Below are positions 27,391 to 36,263 of a DNA stretch of 64,000 nt, piece by piece. Every line of letters begins with the position of its first letter. The stretch's first letter is position 1. The notes under the pieces were generated by a model, which was not told where the DNA came from, made no database searches, and saw only the letters and a list, made by a program, of their open reading frames with translations. Origin of the DNA: an uncultured Bacteroides sp. (lineage in GTDB: Bacteria > Bacteroidota > Bacteroidia > Bacteroidales > Bacteroidaceae); contig CALUOO010000004.1 in assembly GCA_944322345.1 (NCBI GenBank), positions 1-64,000 of the forward strand. Direction: 5' to 3'. The translations under genes were made by a program, and so were the position numbers.

Positions 27391-28137
27391 TTATTTATTG
27401 TTTTCCTTGATAAACATATCAAGAGCTGCAGTCATTGAAGGAGCCTGTACTGTAGGAGCCTCCAAATCCAGACGCAGACCAGCATCGCGCACTGCCTGAG
27501 CAGTAGTCGAGCCGAATGTACCGATCTTAATCTCTTTCTGGTCGAAATCGGGGAAGTTCTTCTTCAACGAAGATACTCCGGCAGGACTGAAGAACACCAG
27601 CATGTCATAGTCAAACTCTTCTTCCGGAGAGAAATCGTTGCTCACCGTACGATACATCACAGCCTCGGTATGCTGAATATTATGTTTATCCAGAAGATTC
27701 TTCACATCGTCGTTGTGCACATCAGACATCGGTACAAGATACTTCTCTGTCTTATGCTTCATGATAGAGGGCATCAGGTCTTCTATCTTGCCGGTAGTGC
27801 CAAAGAAAATCTTGCGTTTACGATACTGAACATATTTCTGAATATACAGAGCAACAGCTTCTGTCACGCAGAAATACTTCATCGTTTCCGGGATGGTCAC
27901 ACGGAGTTCCGTACACAAATGAAAGAAATGATCAATGGCATGACGGGAAGTGAACACCACAGCCGTATGATCAAGAATGGAAATCTTTTGTTGGCGGAAT
28001 TCTTTTGCAGAGAGGCTCTCTACCTTAATGAAAGGCCGAAAATCGATTTTTACTCCATACTTTTCGGCAATATCGTAATAAGGAGATTTTTCGGACGCAG
28101 GTTTAGGCTGCGAAACCAATACTTTTTTTATTTTCAA
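27391..28137 (-). CDS. hemD: Uroporphyrinogen-III synthase
   Basis: A 248-residue enzyme that closes hydroxymethylbilane to uroporphyrinogen III in heme and corrinoid synthesis. The family is weakly conserved; recognisable stretches are VLVSQPKPASEKSPYY at the N-terminus, AVVFTSRHAIDHFF and MLVFFSPAGVSSLKKNFP, with FGSTTAQAVRDAGL near the end. It fits the order DUF4271-hemD-rnpA that I recall from Bacteroides. The gap to the DUF4271 gene is 4 bp. A role in heme synthesis here should be read with care, as Bacteroides depend on external heme. Confidence 0.88.
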   Translation of the reverse strand: MKIKKVLVSQPKPASEKSPYYDIAEKYGVKIDFRPFIKVESLSAKEFRQQKISILDHTAVVFTSRHAIDHFFHLCTELRVTIPETMKYFCVTEAVALYIQKYVQYRKRKIFFGTTGKIEDLMPSIMKHKTEKYLVPMSDVHNDDVKNLLDKHNIQHTEAVMYRTVSNDFSPEEEFDYDMLVFFSPAGVSSLKKNFPDFDQKEIKIGTFGSTTAQAVRDAGLRLDLEAPTVQAPSMTAALDMFIKENNK

Positions 28138-28141
28138 TGTA

Positions 28142-28948
28142 TCAAATTTTTATTAGCAATATATTGTTAATTTGAGATAATCCCTGATAAAGCAGCAGAC
28201 AGGGTATTATTTCAAGGGCACAAAAGTACAAAATTAAAAGGAAGAGAGTAACTATTTGATGAAAAAAAAGTTTGAGCCACTTATAGAACATCAATATTTT
28301 AGTAAAAATTAAAATTAAAGACCCTATAATAACCAGATTTTTCAGGCTTAAATCGAAATAAACAATGAAAAGAACAAACGGAAAAAGCACAAATCCTACG
28401 TTATAAATAAGAGCCGAGTAAGATTCAAGCCATAAAGTTGTGCGTCCTTTGTCAAAAAAAACCCATCCCAAAAACATATAAAGCACCCACTTCAGCAGGA
28501 AATAAAGCAACGAAGCTCCAACGTAGATTCCCAATAGAAGAAGAGGAGAAACACGCTCCATCAGGACAGGGCGGACATCCTGAAAATAGCAAAACAATGT
28601 GATGCCAGACAACACACAAGTCTGAACGACCAGAACAAGCAGATAGCGGACATCGGCAGCGGTAGAAGTGTCGAAAATACTTGTCCGTTCGCGATGCAGC
28701 ACAAAGTCTTTCACCTGCTGCGTCAGAAACCTCTTACCCCTCGACAGTGCCATCGAGGATAAAAAGAAACATGCCAGCAGCGTCAGGGCGATTGCATCGT
28801 CGGTACGTGGAGAATAAGAAAGGGGAATCCCGTCGAATCCCTCGCTTGCTGCACGGACGGCATGACATCCCTTCAACGACAGACTATCGGCAGCAGGCAG
28901 CAGGTGTTCGCGATAGAAAAGAGGCAATGTGTCTGCCGATACTCTCAT
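28142..28948 (-). CDS. DUF4271 membrane protein
   Basis: A 268-residue inner-membrane protein with about six to seven hydrophobic segments between residues 45 and 260 (for example LLVLVVQTCVLSG, LLLLGIYVGASLLY, LVIIGSLILIFTKIL). It resembles the Bacteroidetes family DUF4271, which has no known function; it is generally found immediately before hemD. Here its start overlaps the LOG gene stop by 4 bp and its stop lies 4 bp before hemD, so it is tightly coupled in the operon. Confidence 0.83.
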   Translation of the reverse strand: MRVSADTLPLFYREHLLPAADSLSLKGCHAVRAASEGFDGIPLSYSPRTDDAIALTLLACFFLSSMALSRGKRFLTQQVKDFVLHRERTSIFDTSTAADVRYLLVLVVQTCVLSGITLFCYFQDVRPVLMERVSPLLLLGIYVGASLLYFLLKWVLYMFLGWVFFDKGRTTLWLESYSALIYNVGFVLFPFVLFIVYFDLSLKNLVIIGSLILIFTKILMFYKWLKLFFHQIVTLFLLILYFCALEIIPCLLLYQGLSQINNILLIKI

Positions 28949-29532
28949 ATAGCTGCAAATTTACGGATAGAGATGTCCCACTTGGGAGTGGTATAGAGCA
29001 GTTCTACCGCCTCTTCGGGAGTAGAAGCCACTTTCCAAATGTCACCGTGCTGACGGCGCATGAAGTTTTCCTCGATTGCCCGACCGAGCATTCCGAACAA
29101 AGGATCGAAAAAGCCATTGGTATTAAGCACGATAATCGGATTCAGATACAGCCCCAGTTGTTTCCACGTAATCACTTCGAGCAGTTCCTCCAGCGTTCCG
29201 CAACCACCGGGCAAGGCAATCACCGCATCACTCAAATCGGCCATCTTCTGCTTCCGCTCGTGCATCGAATCCACCTCGATCAACTCGGTCAGCCCCGTAT
29301 GATGCCAGTTCTGCTCTACCATAAAATGGGGAATAACTCCTGTCACCTCTCCCCCATTCTCGAGCACAGCATCGGCTACGGCACGCATCAGTCCGATGCT
29401 CCCCGCACCATTCACCAGACGGATATGACGTTGCGCAAGCAAACGACCAAGCTGTTCGGCTGCCTGAAAATAAACGGAATCTATCTTAGTGCTGGAAGCG
29501 CTGTAAACACATACGGAATGGATCTGATTCAT
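28945..29532 (-). CDS. LOG-family nucleotide 5'-monophosphate phosphoribohydrolase
   Basis: A 195-residue Rossmann-fold protein with the LOG signature PGGCGTLEEL (about 108-117) and a preceding MHERKQ, matching the MxxRK motif. The enzyme family removes ribose 5-phosphate from (cytokinin) nucleoside monophosphates; in bacteria it may act in nucleotide salvage. It is the first gene of the leftward operon through tatD. A -7-like box (TACTTTTG on the minus strand, 29564-29571) lies about 30 bp before the start. Confidence 0.9.
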   Translation of the reverse strand: MNQIHSVCVYSASSTKIDSVYFQAAEQLGRLLAQRHIRLVNGAGSIGLMRAVADAVLENGGEVTGVIPHFMVEQNWHHTGLTELIEVDSMHERKQKMADLSDAVIALPGGCGTLEELLEVITWKQLGLYLNPIIVLNTNGFFDPLFGMLGRAIEENFMRRQHGDIWKVASTPEEAVELLYTTPKWDISIRKFAAI

Positions 29533-29563
29533 ACTGTCGGAATAAGATTACTGATTTCGGGTA

Positions 29564-29571
29564 CAAAAGTA
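29564..29571 (-). promoter_or_regulatory. -7 box of the LOG-hemD-rnpA operon
   Basis: TACTTTTG on the minus strand, 31 bp before the ATG at 29532; a second overlapping candidate is TAGATTTG (29573-29580). No strong -33 box is seen. Confidence 0.45.
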
Positions 29572-29679
29572 GCAAATCTATGCGACATGTCCGAAGCAGG
29601 AAGATATTTTTCCCACCTGCTTATACCAGTACAGCAAGACACATTAAACAGCTGCCTATCTCATCCGAATAAAGCAGAA

Positions 29680-29746
29680 AGTTTCTTAGTAAGAAACTCT
29701 CAGTTCGTTGCCTATGGAACTCCGAGTTCGTTGCCTGCGGAACTTT
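29680..29746. repeat. Tandem array of ~23-bp palindromic units
   Basis: Three units start at 29680, 29702 and 29725. Each begins AGTT and closes with AACT, so each is a small inverted repeat: AGTTTCTTAGTAAGAAACT, AGTTCGTTGCCTATGGAACT and AGTTCGTTGCCTGCGGAACT. The array lies between the LOG promoter and the metK terminator, inside a 316-bp gap that has no gene. It is unrelated to the 22-bp family. Confidence 0.85.
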
Positions 29747-29780
29747 TTGTGACAGACTAGTATAAATGAATAAATGCGTT

Positions 29781-29819
29781 AAAAAAAGAACAGACCCACG
29801 TTCCGTTACGTGAGTCTGT
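29781..29819 (-). terminator. Terminator of metK
   Basis: A 12-bp stem with one mismatch (ACAGACCCACGT / ACGTGAGTCTGT). The A-run at 29781-29787 is the U tract for the leftward transcript. Confidence 0.82.
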
Positions 29820-29848
29820 CTTGGTTATAATTCTAAAATGCGTCGAAA

Positions 29849-31141
29849 TTACAATCCGAAAGCTGCCTTGATCTTGTCTACATAATCCAGCTTTTCCCAT
29901 GTAAACAGTTCCACTTCCACTGTCTTGTCACCTTCATAACGTGAGTGGAAAGTCTTTGTCACTACCTGAGGCTCACGTCCCATATGTCCGTAAGCTGCAG
30001 TCTCCTGATAAATCGGATTACGAAGTTTCAGACGTTCTTCGATAGCTTTCGGACGGAGGTCGAACAGCTGGTCGATGACATGTGCAATCTCACCGTCAGT
30101 CATATTCACATGCGAACGTCCGTAGGTATTTACATAGATGTTGATCGGACGTGCCACACCGATAGCGTAAGAAACCTGCACCAACATCTCGTCTGCCACT
30201 CCTGCAGCTACCATATTTTTGGCAATATGACGGGCTGCATATGCCGCACTACGGTCTACCTTGCTGGGGTCTTTACCAGAGAACGCACCACCTCCGTGAG
30301 CACCCTTGCCACCGTAAGTATCCACAATAATCTTACGGCCGGTCAGTCCGGTATCTCCATGCGGGCCACCAATCACAAACTTTCCGGTTGGGTTGACATG
30401 GTAGATAATATTATCGTTGAACAGAGCCAACACCTTATCATGATGGATAGAAGCAATGACGCGTGGCATCAGAATTTCAATCACATCGCGACGGATAATC
30501 TGCAACATCTCCTCGTCTGCCTTCAGCTGCGCAGCCTCGGTATTGTCTGCCGGCTGGATAAAATCGTCGTGCTGTGTAGACACTACAATGGTATCAATAC
30601 GCACAGGAGTTCCGTTATCATCATACTCGATAGTCACCTGACTCTTGGCATCGGGACGCAGGTAAGTCATCACTTTTCCTTCGCGACGTATCTCTGCCAA
30701 TACCAGCAGAATGCGATGTGCCAAGTCAAGCGAGAGGGGCATGTAGTTTTCAGTTTCGTTGGTAGCATAACCGAACATCATTCCCTGATCACCCGCACCT
30801 TGTTCCATGGGGTCTTGGCGTTCTACGCCACGATTAATATCGGGACTCTGTTCGTGAATGGCAGAAAGCACACCGCAGGAGTTACTTTCGAACATGTATT
30901 CTCCTTTGGTATAACCTATTTTCTTAACCACTTCGCGTGCAATAAGTTGCAGATCAACGTATGCTTTTGTTTTCACCTCACCCGCCAGCACTACTTGTCC
31001 GGTAGTTACCAGTGTTTCGCAAGCTACTTTCGAACTGGGGTCGTAAGCCAACAGTTTGTCAAGCACGGCATCCGATATCTGATCGGCTACCTTGTCGGGG
31101 TGTCCTTCTGACACCGATTCGGATGTAAATAAGTATCCCAT
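29849..31141 (-). CDS. metK: S-adenosylmethionine synthetase
   Basis: A 430-residue enzyme that makes SAM from methionine and ATP. Motifs: [18 protein letters not shown] at the N-terminus, [15 protein letters not shown] (about 115-129), the P-loop-like [19 protein letters not shown], and [11 protein letters not shown]. Length is slightly above the E. coli enzyme because of insertions usual in Bacteroidetes. A perfect-consensus promoter lies about 160 bp upstream. I looked for a SAM riboswitch in the ~150-nt leader and saw none. Single-gene unit with terminator. Confidence 0.97.
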   Translation of the reverse strand: MGYLFTSESVSEGHPDKVADQISDAVLDKLLAYDPSSKVACETLVTTGQVVLAGEVKTKAYVDLQLIAREVVKKIGYTKGEYMFESNSCGVLSAIHEQSPDINRGVERQDPMEQGAGDQGMMFGYATNETENYMPLSLDLAHRILLVLAEIRREGKVMTYLRPDAKSQVTIEYDDNGTPVRIDTIVVSTQHDDFIQPADNTEAAQLKADEEMLQIIRRDVIEILMPRVIASIHHDKVLALFNDNIIYHVNPTGKFVIGGPHGDTGLTGRKIIVDTYGGKGAHGGGAFSGKDPSKVDRSAAYAARHIAKNMVAAGVADEMLVQVSYAIGVARPINIYVNTYGRSHVNMTDGEIAHVIDQLFDLRPKAIEERLKLRNPIYQETAAYGHMGREPQVVTKTFHSRYEGDKTVEVELFTWEKLDYVDKIKAAFGL

Positions 31142-31301
31142 CTTCTTTTTTAAAATTAAAAGTTAAGTGTTATAAGCGGAAATCGGAAGGGGAGAGAGGG
31201 AAGTGCCTACAAAGCCGGAAAAGAGATTCACAAACTGTGTTTTAGCATTTTTTTTCGTGGTTGCAAGCGACTCAAATCTGTCCACATCTTCATTTCGGGC
31301 G

Positions 31302-31332
31302 CAAAGATAGATAAAAAAGGAAATGTGACAAA
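31302..31332 (-). promoter_or_regulatory. metK promoter, exact Bacteroides consensus
   Basis: On the minus strand TTTG (31329-31332), exactly 19 nt, TATCTTTG (31302-31309). Transcription would start near 31295, leaving a leader of about 150 nt. Confidence 0.82.
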
Positions 31333-31417
31333 AGAAGTGGTTACTAATTCTTGCATAAAAATCAGCCTGATACGCCATTTTCCCAACCGTCCGTTGGCAA
31401 GACAGGAAAATTCTCTC

Positions 31418-31425
31418 TATCTTTG
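31418..31425 (+). promoter_or_regulatory. -7 box of the two small membrane protein genes
   Basis: TATCTTTG, 21 bp before the ATG at 31446, with TTGG (31394-31397) as a partial -33 box 20 nt upstream. Divergent from the metK promoter. Confidence 0.55.
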
Positions 31426-31445
31426 GACTGTGTTTAATAATTGAT

Positions 31446-31646
31446 ATGACAAACATGAATAACTTTAATTGGAAGAAAGAACTTTTCAGTTTTGCTGTGT
31501 TTTTTATTGTTTATACAATAATCAGTCTAATATGGAAAACCGATTCGCATAGCAGCGTCCTTACTCTGTTTACCCGCAGTTTTATTGCCGGCGGCATCAG
31601 CGTATTACTTATCTACTTTATAATCCGCAAACTGAACTTTAAATAA
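31446..31646 (+). CDS. Small two-helix membrane protein, unknown
   Basis: A 66-residue protein: a charged start (NNFNWKKE), two hydrophobic segments (about 13-29, LFSFAVFFIVYTIISLI, and about 44-60, FIAGGISVLLIYFIIRK) and a basic end. I do not recognise a family. A promoter box precedes it, and it is followed after 2 bp by another small membrane protein of like size, so the pair probably forms a small operon. Coding status is supported by the promoter and the tight spacing. Confidence 0.65.
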   Translation: MTNMNNFNWKKELFSFAVFFIVYTIISLIWKTDSHSSVLTLFTRSFIAGGISVLLIYFIIRKLNFK

Positions 31647-31648
31647 CA

Positions 31649-31837
31649 ATGATGATCAATCAGAAACTAAAAACCTTGTTCGTACTGGCACTCTACGTAG
31701 GAATAACCATCGGCGTCTATGCCATCGCGTGCCATTTCATGCACATCGAATTTCAAGACATACACCTGCTGTATGCCATTCTGATAGGATGTATTGCCTA
31801 TCTTCCCCGGTTTATCGCCGAAAGGAGACGGAAATAA
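31649..31837 (+). CDS. Small two-helix membrane protein, unknown (second of pair)
   Basis: A 62-residue protein with two hydrophobic segments (about 9-27, LFVLALYVGITIGVYAIAC, and about 40-52, LLYAILIGCIAYL) and a strongly basic C-terminus (RFIAERRRK), suggesting N-in/C-in topology. Not recognised. It begins 2 bp after the preceding gene and ends 6 bp before the convergent folK stop. The two proteins share size and topology but no clear sequence identity; they may form a complex, which is inference. Confidence 0.62.
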   Translation: MMINQKLKTLFVLALYVGITIGVYAIACHFMHIEFQDIHLLYAILIGCIAYLPRFIAERRRK

Positions 31838-31843
31838 GTGCTT

Positions 31844-32326
31844 TTAGCCTTTCAGTTCCGAAGCAAGTTCCCGCATAGTCTTTCCCAATACAGGATGCAC
31901 CAGCTCTGGAGCTATCTCTGCCAAAGGGCGCATGACGAAGTCTCGCTGTGTCATGAGCGGATGAGGAAGATTCAGTGTATTGCCCTCAGGAGAGGTAAGA
32001 GAGGCAACCATATTATCATAAAGCAGCAGGTCGATGTCAATAATGCGGTCGGTGTAAACACCACCTGCCGATTTATGCCTACGACCGAGTTCATGCTCTA
32101 TCGCCTGCGTCCGTTCCAATACCGCACAAGGGGACAGCAATGTCTCGATGCCTGCCGCTGCATTCAAAAAACTATTTTCCGAGGCAAACCCCCACGGAGA
32201 AGTAACATAAAAAGCAGACAGGGAAATCACTTTCCCTATCTGCTCTTCTATTTTTTCTACGGCATTCCGGAGATTCTGCTCCTTGTCGCCCAAATTGGTT
32301 CCTAAGCCGAGATATAGTTTTGACAT
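31844..32326 (-). CDS. folK: 2-amino-4-hydroxy-6-hydroxymethyldihydropteridine pyrophosphokinase
   Basis: A 160-residue HPPK of folate synthesis, which transfers pyrophosphate from ATP to the pterin. Motifs: LGLGTNLGDKEQNL at the N-terminus, SPWGFASENSFLNAA, and GVYTDRIIDIDLLLYD with the metal-binding DxD. The ATG at 32326 is the likely start (MSKLYLGLGTNLG); an upstream ATG at 32377 only adds translated 8-bp repeat sequence. It is the last gene of the leftward operon that starts with the methyltransferase at 37163. Confidence 0.94.
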   Translation of the reverse strand: MSKLYLGLGTNLGDKEQNLRNAVEKIEEQIGKVISLSAFYVTSPWGFASENSFLNAAAGIETLLSPCAVLERTQAIEHELGRRHKSAGGVYTDRIIDIDLLLYDNMVASLTSPEGNTLNLPHPLMTQRDFVMRPLAEIAPELVHPVLGKTMRELASELKG

Positions 32327-32334
32327 AACTTGGT

Positions 32335-32424
32335 AAGTTGACGAGTAGACAAGTAAACGAGAGAGAAAGTGGGACAAAACAATCCTGTACTTGCCAACTT
32401 ATTTACTCGCTTACTTGTTCACTG
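32335..32424. repeat. 8-bp-period repeat, facing pair between queA and folK
   Basis: Plus-strand units AAGTTGAC, GAGTAGAC and AAGTAAAC run from 32335 to 32358. Opposed units on the minus strand (CAGTGAAC, AAGTAAGC, GAGTAAAT, AAGTTGGC, AAGTACAG) run from 32424 down to 32385. The pair forms an inverted repeat; CAAGTAAACGAG (32350-32361) pairs with CTCGCTTACTTG (32407-32418) with one G-U. The same family recurs at 48257, 57521 and 57737. Confidence 0.82.
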
Positions 32425-32426
32425 AA

Positions 32427-33482
32427 TTAATCTATAATCAGCATGGCATCGCCGTATGTACCAAAACGGTATCCCTCTTTGACTGCCACATCATACGCAT
32501 TCATCACCTGCTCGTATCCGCCGAAAGCAGCAACAATCATCAGCAGTGTAGAAAGCGGCATGTGGAAATTAGAGATCATGGCCGTTGCCACAGTAAAGTC
32601 GTAAGGCGGGAAAATAAACTTGTTTGTCCACCCTTCAAACTCTTTTAAATGGCCATCTGTGCTCACAGCTGTCTCTATAGCACGCATCACCGTCGTTCCC
32701 ACAGCACACACCTGCTTGTTGTTGTCTTTGGCACGATTCACCATGTTTACAGCATCTGCATCCACAAACATCTGTTCGGAATCGGTCTTATGCTTAGTGA
32801 GGTCTTCAACGTCAATCTCACGGAAGTTGCCCAATCCTGCATGCAGCGTCACGTAAGCAAAATCGATACCTTTGATTTCCATACGCTTCATCAGCTCGCG
32901 GCTGAAGTGCAGATTGGCTGTCGGAGCCGTCACAGCACCTTCGTTTTTGGCAAAGATAGACTGGAAACGTTCTTCGTCTTCCGGCTCTACGGGGCGATTG
33001 ATAATGGAGTGTGGCAATGGAGTTTCACCCAATGCATAAAGCGCCTTTTTAAATTCGTCGTGAGGTCCGTCATACAGGAAACGGAGTGTACGGCCGCGCG
33101 AAGTGGTATTGTCGATCACCTCGGCTACCATCGAATCGTCCTCTCCGAAATAAAGCTTATTTCCAATACGTATTTTACGGGCTGGATCTACCAATACATC
33201 CCACAAACGGAGCTCTTCGTTCAACTCACGCAACAAGAATACTTCGATACGTGCTCCTGTCTTCTCCTTGTTTCCATACAGCCGGGCAGGAAACACCTTG
33301 GTATCGTTGAATATAAAAACATCCTTGTCATCAAAATAATTCAGAATATCCTTGAACATCTTATGCTCAATTTCACCAGTACGGCGGTGCAACACCATCA
33401 AGCGTGACTCATCCCGATACTTCGTAGGATGCAAAGCAATCTTATCTTCGGGTAACTTAAATTTGAATTGTGACAGTTTCAT
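32427..33482 (-). CDS. queA: S-adenosylmethionine:tRNA ribosyltransferase-isomerase
   Basis: A 351-residue enzyme that adds the cyclopentene ring precursor in queuosine synthesis on tRNA. Family stretches are visible: [22 protein letters not shown] at the N-terminus in part, [27 protein letters not shown] and [13 protein letters not shown], and a C-terminal [14 protein letters not shown]. Full length and normal. It is part of the leftward operon after truB, 29 bp downstream of it. Confidence 0.96.
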   Translation of the reverse strand: MKLSQFKFKLPEDKIALHPTKYRDESRLMVLHRRTGEIEHKMFKDILNYFDDKDVFIFNDTKVFPARLYGNKEKTGARIEVFLLRELNEELRLWDVLVDPARKIRIGNKLYFGEDDSMVAEVIDNTTSRGRTLRFLYDGPHDEFKKALYALGETPLPHSIINRPVEPEDEERFQSIFAKNEGAVTAPTANLHFSRELMKRMEIKGIDFAYVTLHAGLGNFREIDVEDLTKHKTDSEQMFVDADAVNMVNRAKDNNKQVCAVGTTVMRAIETAVSTDGHLKEFEGWTNKFIFPPYDFTVATAMISNFHMPLSTLLMIVAAFGGYEQVMNAYDVAVKEGYRFGTYGDAMLIID

Positions 33483-33511
33483 ATCTAGTTTCTTATTACA
33501 ATTTTTATTAT

Positions 33512-34237
33512 TTAGTTATTGGCTTCTTCCTCTTTTTCTATCTCCTGACCGTCAATCCACTCCTTGAAATTCAACGGATCCAAGCAGTCTTCCAAACGCA
33601 CATCTCCCACACGTGTACGGATCAGCTCTGTCAAGTGTGCTCCACTGTGAAGTGCTTCACCAATATCGCGTGCCAAAGCGCGGATATAAGTACCTTTGCT
33701 GCACACCACCCGGATACGGATAGACGGTTCCGGATTGTCCAATCTGCATTCCAACAGCTCAATTTCATCAATGACCAGTTGCTTCGGTTTCAGAGTCACC
33801 TCCTCGCCTTTGCGTGCCAGCTCGTAAGCCCTCGTTCCGTCTACCATACAGGCAGAGAAAGCAGGAGGCACCTGCTCGATGGTCCCTACAAACTGTTTCA
33901 GCACATTTTCCACCATTTCGCGGGTAATATGTTCCGTAGGATAGGTGGCGTCTATCTCATGTTCAAGGTCGAACGAGGGAGTAGTTGCTCCCAGTCTGAG
34001 GGTGGCCACATACTCTTTCGTGTGATACTGAAACTCCTCAATCCGTTTCGTAGCCTTCCCGGTACAGACAATCATCACTCCCGTGGCAAGCGGATCGAGT
34101 GTGCCGGCATGACCGACCTTCAGTTTCTTCACTCCCATCCGCCGGCAGATGTGATAACGCGCATGACCGACTACCTTGAACGAAGTCCAGCCCAAAGGCT
34201 TATTGAAAAACAGTACTTCTCCTTTCTTAAAATCCAT
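33512..34237 (-). CDS. truB: tRNA pseudouridine(55) synthase
   Basis: A 241-residue pseudouridine synthase that modifies U55 in the T loop of tRNAs. The catalytic Asp48 lies in [14 protein letters not shown]. Other family elements are KPLGWTSF at the start, [15 protein letters not shown] and [15 protein letters not shown]. It lies between uppP (15 bp upstream) and queA in the same operon, so two tRNA-modification genes are adjacent. Confidence 0.96.
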   Translation of the reverse strand: MDFKKGEVLFFNKPLGWTSFKVVGHARYHICRRMGVKKLKVGHAGTLDPLATGVMIVCTGKATKRIEEFQYHTKEYVATLRLGATTPSFDLEHEIDATYPTEHITREMVENVLKQFVGTIEQVPPAFSACMVDGTRAYELARKGEEVTLKPKQLVIDEIELLECRLDNPEPSIRIRVVCSKGTYIRALARDIGEALHSGAHLTELIRTRVGDVRLEDCLDPLNFKEWIDGQEIEKEEEANN

Positions 34238-34252
34238 AACGACACGCAGCTC

Positions 34253-35107
34253 CTATGCCATCCGCAAATCATGTCCCATCAGCAACATGACTAAAATGAT
34301 TCCTCCTACAATAATACGATACCAGCCGAAAGCCTTGAATCCGTATTTGGTCACAAAACTGATAAAGAACTTAATGGCAAGCAAAGCAACTACAAATGCC
34401 ACTACATTGCCAACAATAAGTGCCGAAAGATTGTTCATGATAATCTCGCTTCCACCCTCGCTAAAGAGCTTATACATTTTATAAACCGTAGCGGCAAACA
34501 TGGTAGGAACGGCCAGAAAGAAAGAGAATTCCGCAGCAGCCTTACGAGTCAGTTTTTGAGCCATACCGCCCACAATGGTAGCCATCGAGCGCGACACACC
34601 GGGTATCATCGAAATACACTGAAACAGTCCGATATAAAAAGCACGTTTCTCGGTAAGCGGTGTATCTTCGCTTCCATGAGAAAATATCTTGTCGCAGAAC
34701 AACATAAACACTCCTCCCACTATCAGCATAACAGCCACTACCGTCACGCTCTCCAGCATCGCGTCTATCATGTCGCTGAACAACAATCCGAGCACTGCTG
34801 CCGGAATGAAGGCCACCAGCAGTTTCCAATAAAAATCGAACTTGTGCAGAAAGCGCTTGAGAGCCGAAGCCCCTTGAGGCAATGGTGTACGGTTGAGTCG
34901 GAAAAAACGCTTCCAATACAAACAGACAACCGATAAAATAGCTCCAAACTGTATGATAAACGTAAATGCCTTGACAAAGACTGTACTCTCTACTCCCAGC
35001 ACATTCTGTGCAATAATCATATGTCCGGTAGAAGAAACGGGCAAAAATTCGGTCAGTCCCTCAACAATGGCAATAATAACAGCCTCTAACGTCGTCAAAT
35101 CTTCCAT
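34253..35107 (-). CDS. uppP: Undecaprenyl-diphosphate phosphatase
   Basis: A 284-residue inner-membrane enzyme that recycles undecaprenyl pyrophosphate for cell-wall synthesis and confers some bacitracin tolerance. The two signature regions are present: [16 protein letters not shown] (about 15-30) and [14 protein letters not shown] (about 168-181), with eight or so membrane segments. The gene lies 12 bp downstream of the DUF3098 gene and just before truB. Confidence 0.96.
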   Translation of the reverse strand: MEDLTTLEAVIIAIVEGLTEFLPVSSTGHMIIAQNVLGVESTVFVKAFTFIIQFGAILSVVCLYWKRFFRLNRTPLPQGASALKRFLHKFDFYWKLLVAFIPAAVLGLLFSDMIDAMLESVTVVAVMLIVGGVFMLFCDKIFSHGSEDTPLTEKRAFYIGLFQCISMIPGVSRSMATIVGGMAQKLTRKAAAEFSFFLAVPTMFAATVYKMYKLFSEGGSEIIMNNLSALIVGNVVAFVVALLAIKFFISFVTKYGFKAFGWYRIIVGGIILVMLLMGHDLRMA

Positions 35108-35119
35108 CGTTCAGTCTTA

Positions 35120-35347
35120 TTATTTTGTCTTTGGTTTGCGCAACACGGCATAAATCATCGAAAGGAAACCGAACAAGCATACTGCCGGAGCCACCTTAAT
35201 CCTGCGTACACTGAAAATATCGGGTTCGAAAGCTGTCTCTGTAGACGATGGTCCCGTCATCAGTAAAAAGCCGACAATTACAATTGCCATTCCTATTGCC
35301 AGCAAAATAAAGTTAGTCTTGTCAAAAGCAAATTTCTGCTTGTCCAT
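35120..35347 (-). CDS. DUF3098 small membrane protein
   Basis: A 75-residue protein with two hydrophobic segments (about 14-28, ILLAIGMAIVIVGFLLM, and about 50-66, KVAPAVCLFGFLSMIYAVL). It fits the Bacteroidetes DUF3098 family, which regularly sits between ftsX and uppP. The function is unknown; the fixed neighbourhood suggests an envelope or division role. Confidence 0.86.
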   Translation of the reverse strand: MDKQKFAFDKTNFILLAIGMAIVIVGFLLMTGPSSTETAFEPDIFSVRRIKVAPAVCLFGFLSMIYAVLRKPKTK

Positions 35348-35373
35348 TGTTCTTTGTTTTTATAATTCGGTTT

Positions 35374-36255
35374 TTAAATATGATACAAACGTTCTGCTTT
35401 CATCCTCAGATACTTGTTGATCGAGATGTAAGCACACATCCACGTGATTGCCACACCGAAAAACAGCACACTGCCACATACGGCCAGCATCACGGCAGGC
35501 GTAATGATGCGAATCAGTTCATGCTCGTACATCACAGCCCAATAAGCTGCCCCCATCAGCACCGCATCGGCAATGACGGCAGCCACAACCCCTATCCACA
35601 CATTCTTGCGCAGAAAAGGTCGGCGTATGAACGACCAGCTTGCACCCACCAGCTTCATGGTGTGAATCAGGAAGCGCTTCGAATAAATGGCAAGCCGGAT
35701 GGTATTGTTGATCAGTGCAAACGAAATAAAGGTCAGCACTACAGCCAGCGACAGCAACACCAGACTGATGTTACGTATATTCTCGTTCACCGCATCTATC
35801 AGTTCCTTCCGGTAAAGCACATCCTGTATGTTGGAGTTTTGCCTGATTTTCTTCTCTATCTTCGCAACGCTATCCGAATTGGCATAATCGGAATTCAGCT
35901 TGATTTCAATAGACGCTGTAAAGGGATTATATCCCAAAAACTCCTCAGGGTCTGCCCCCATAGCCTCTGTCTGTTCTTTCAGCGCCTGTTTTTTCGAGAT
36001 GTATTCTGTCGACTTCACAAAAGGCTCTTTATTCAGCTTCTTCTGATATTTCAGAATGTCCGACTCGCGCATGTCGTCACTGATCAGCACAGAAAAAGTA
36101 ATATTCTCGCGGACATATACAGAAAGGTTGTGTGCTGTCAGCACAAAAAAGACTACCATGCCCAGCAACAATAGCACAAGCGTCGTACTGATGCTCGACG
36201 TGACAAACTGCATGTCGAAAAACGAAGTCGGTTTATATCTGTTTTTAGCCCCCAT
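35374..36255 (-). CDS. ftsX: FtsX-type cell-division permease
   Basis: A 293-residue FtsX protein that, with the ATPase FtsE, controls peptidoglycan hydrolases at the division site. One TM segment is near the N-terminus (about 20-42), an extracellular domain follows (about 45-165; YISKKQALKEQTEAMG), and three TM segments end the protein (about 170-280) with NTIRLAIYSKRFLIHTMKLVGAS, partly shown, before the second one. ftsE is not in the window. It lies 8 bp after the methyltransferase gene. Confidence 0.93.
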   Translation of the reverse strand: MGAKNRYKPTSFFDMQFVTSSISTTLVLLLLGMVVFFVLTAHNLSVYVRENITFSVLISDDMRESDILKYQKKLNKEPFVKSTEYISKKQALKEQTEAMGADPEEFLGYNPFTASIEIKLNSDYANSDSVAKIEKKIRQNSNIQDVLYRKELIDAVNENIRNISLVLLSLAVVLTFISFALINNTIRLAIYSKRFLIHTMKLVGASWSFIRRPFLRKNVWIGVVAAVIADAVLMGAAYWAVMYEHELIRIITPAVMLAVCGSVLFFGVAITWMCAYISINKYLRMKAERLYHI

Positions 36256-36263
36256 CTGTATGT

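Noticed and set aside
29945..31111. 388-codon plus-strand ORF opposite metK
   Set aside because: Shadow of the highly conserved metK frame.
31142..31300. SAM riboswitch in the metK leader
   Set aside because: The leader is about 150 nt but I found no S-box-like core, kink-turn or terminator in it.
32327..32377. Upstream ATG for folK
   Set aside because: The extension is repeat DNA; FolK homology begins at 32326.
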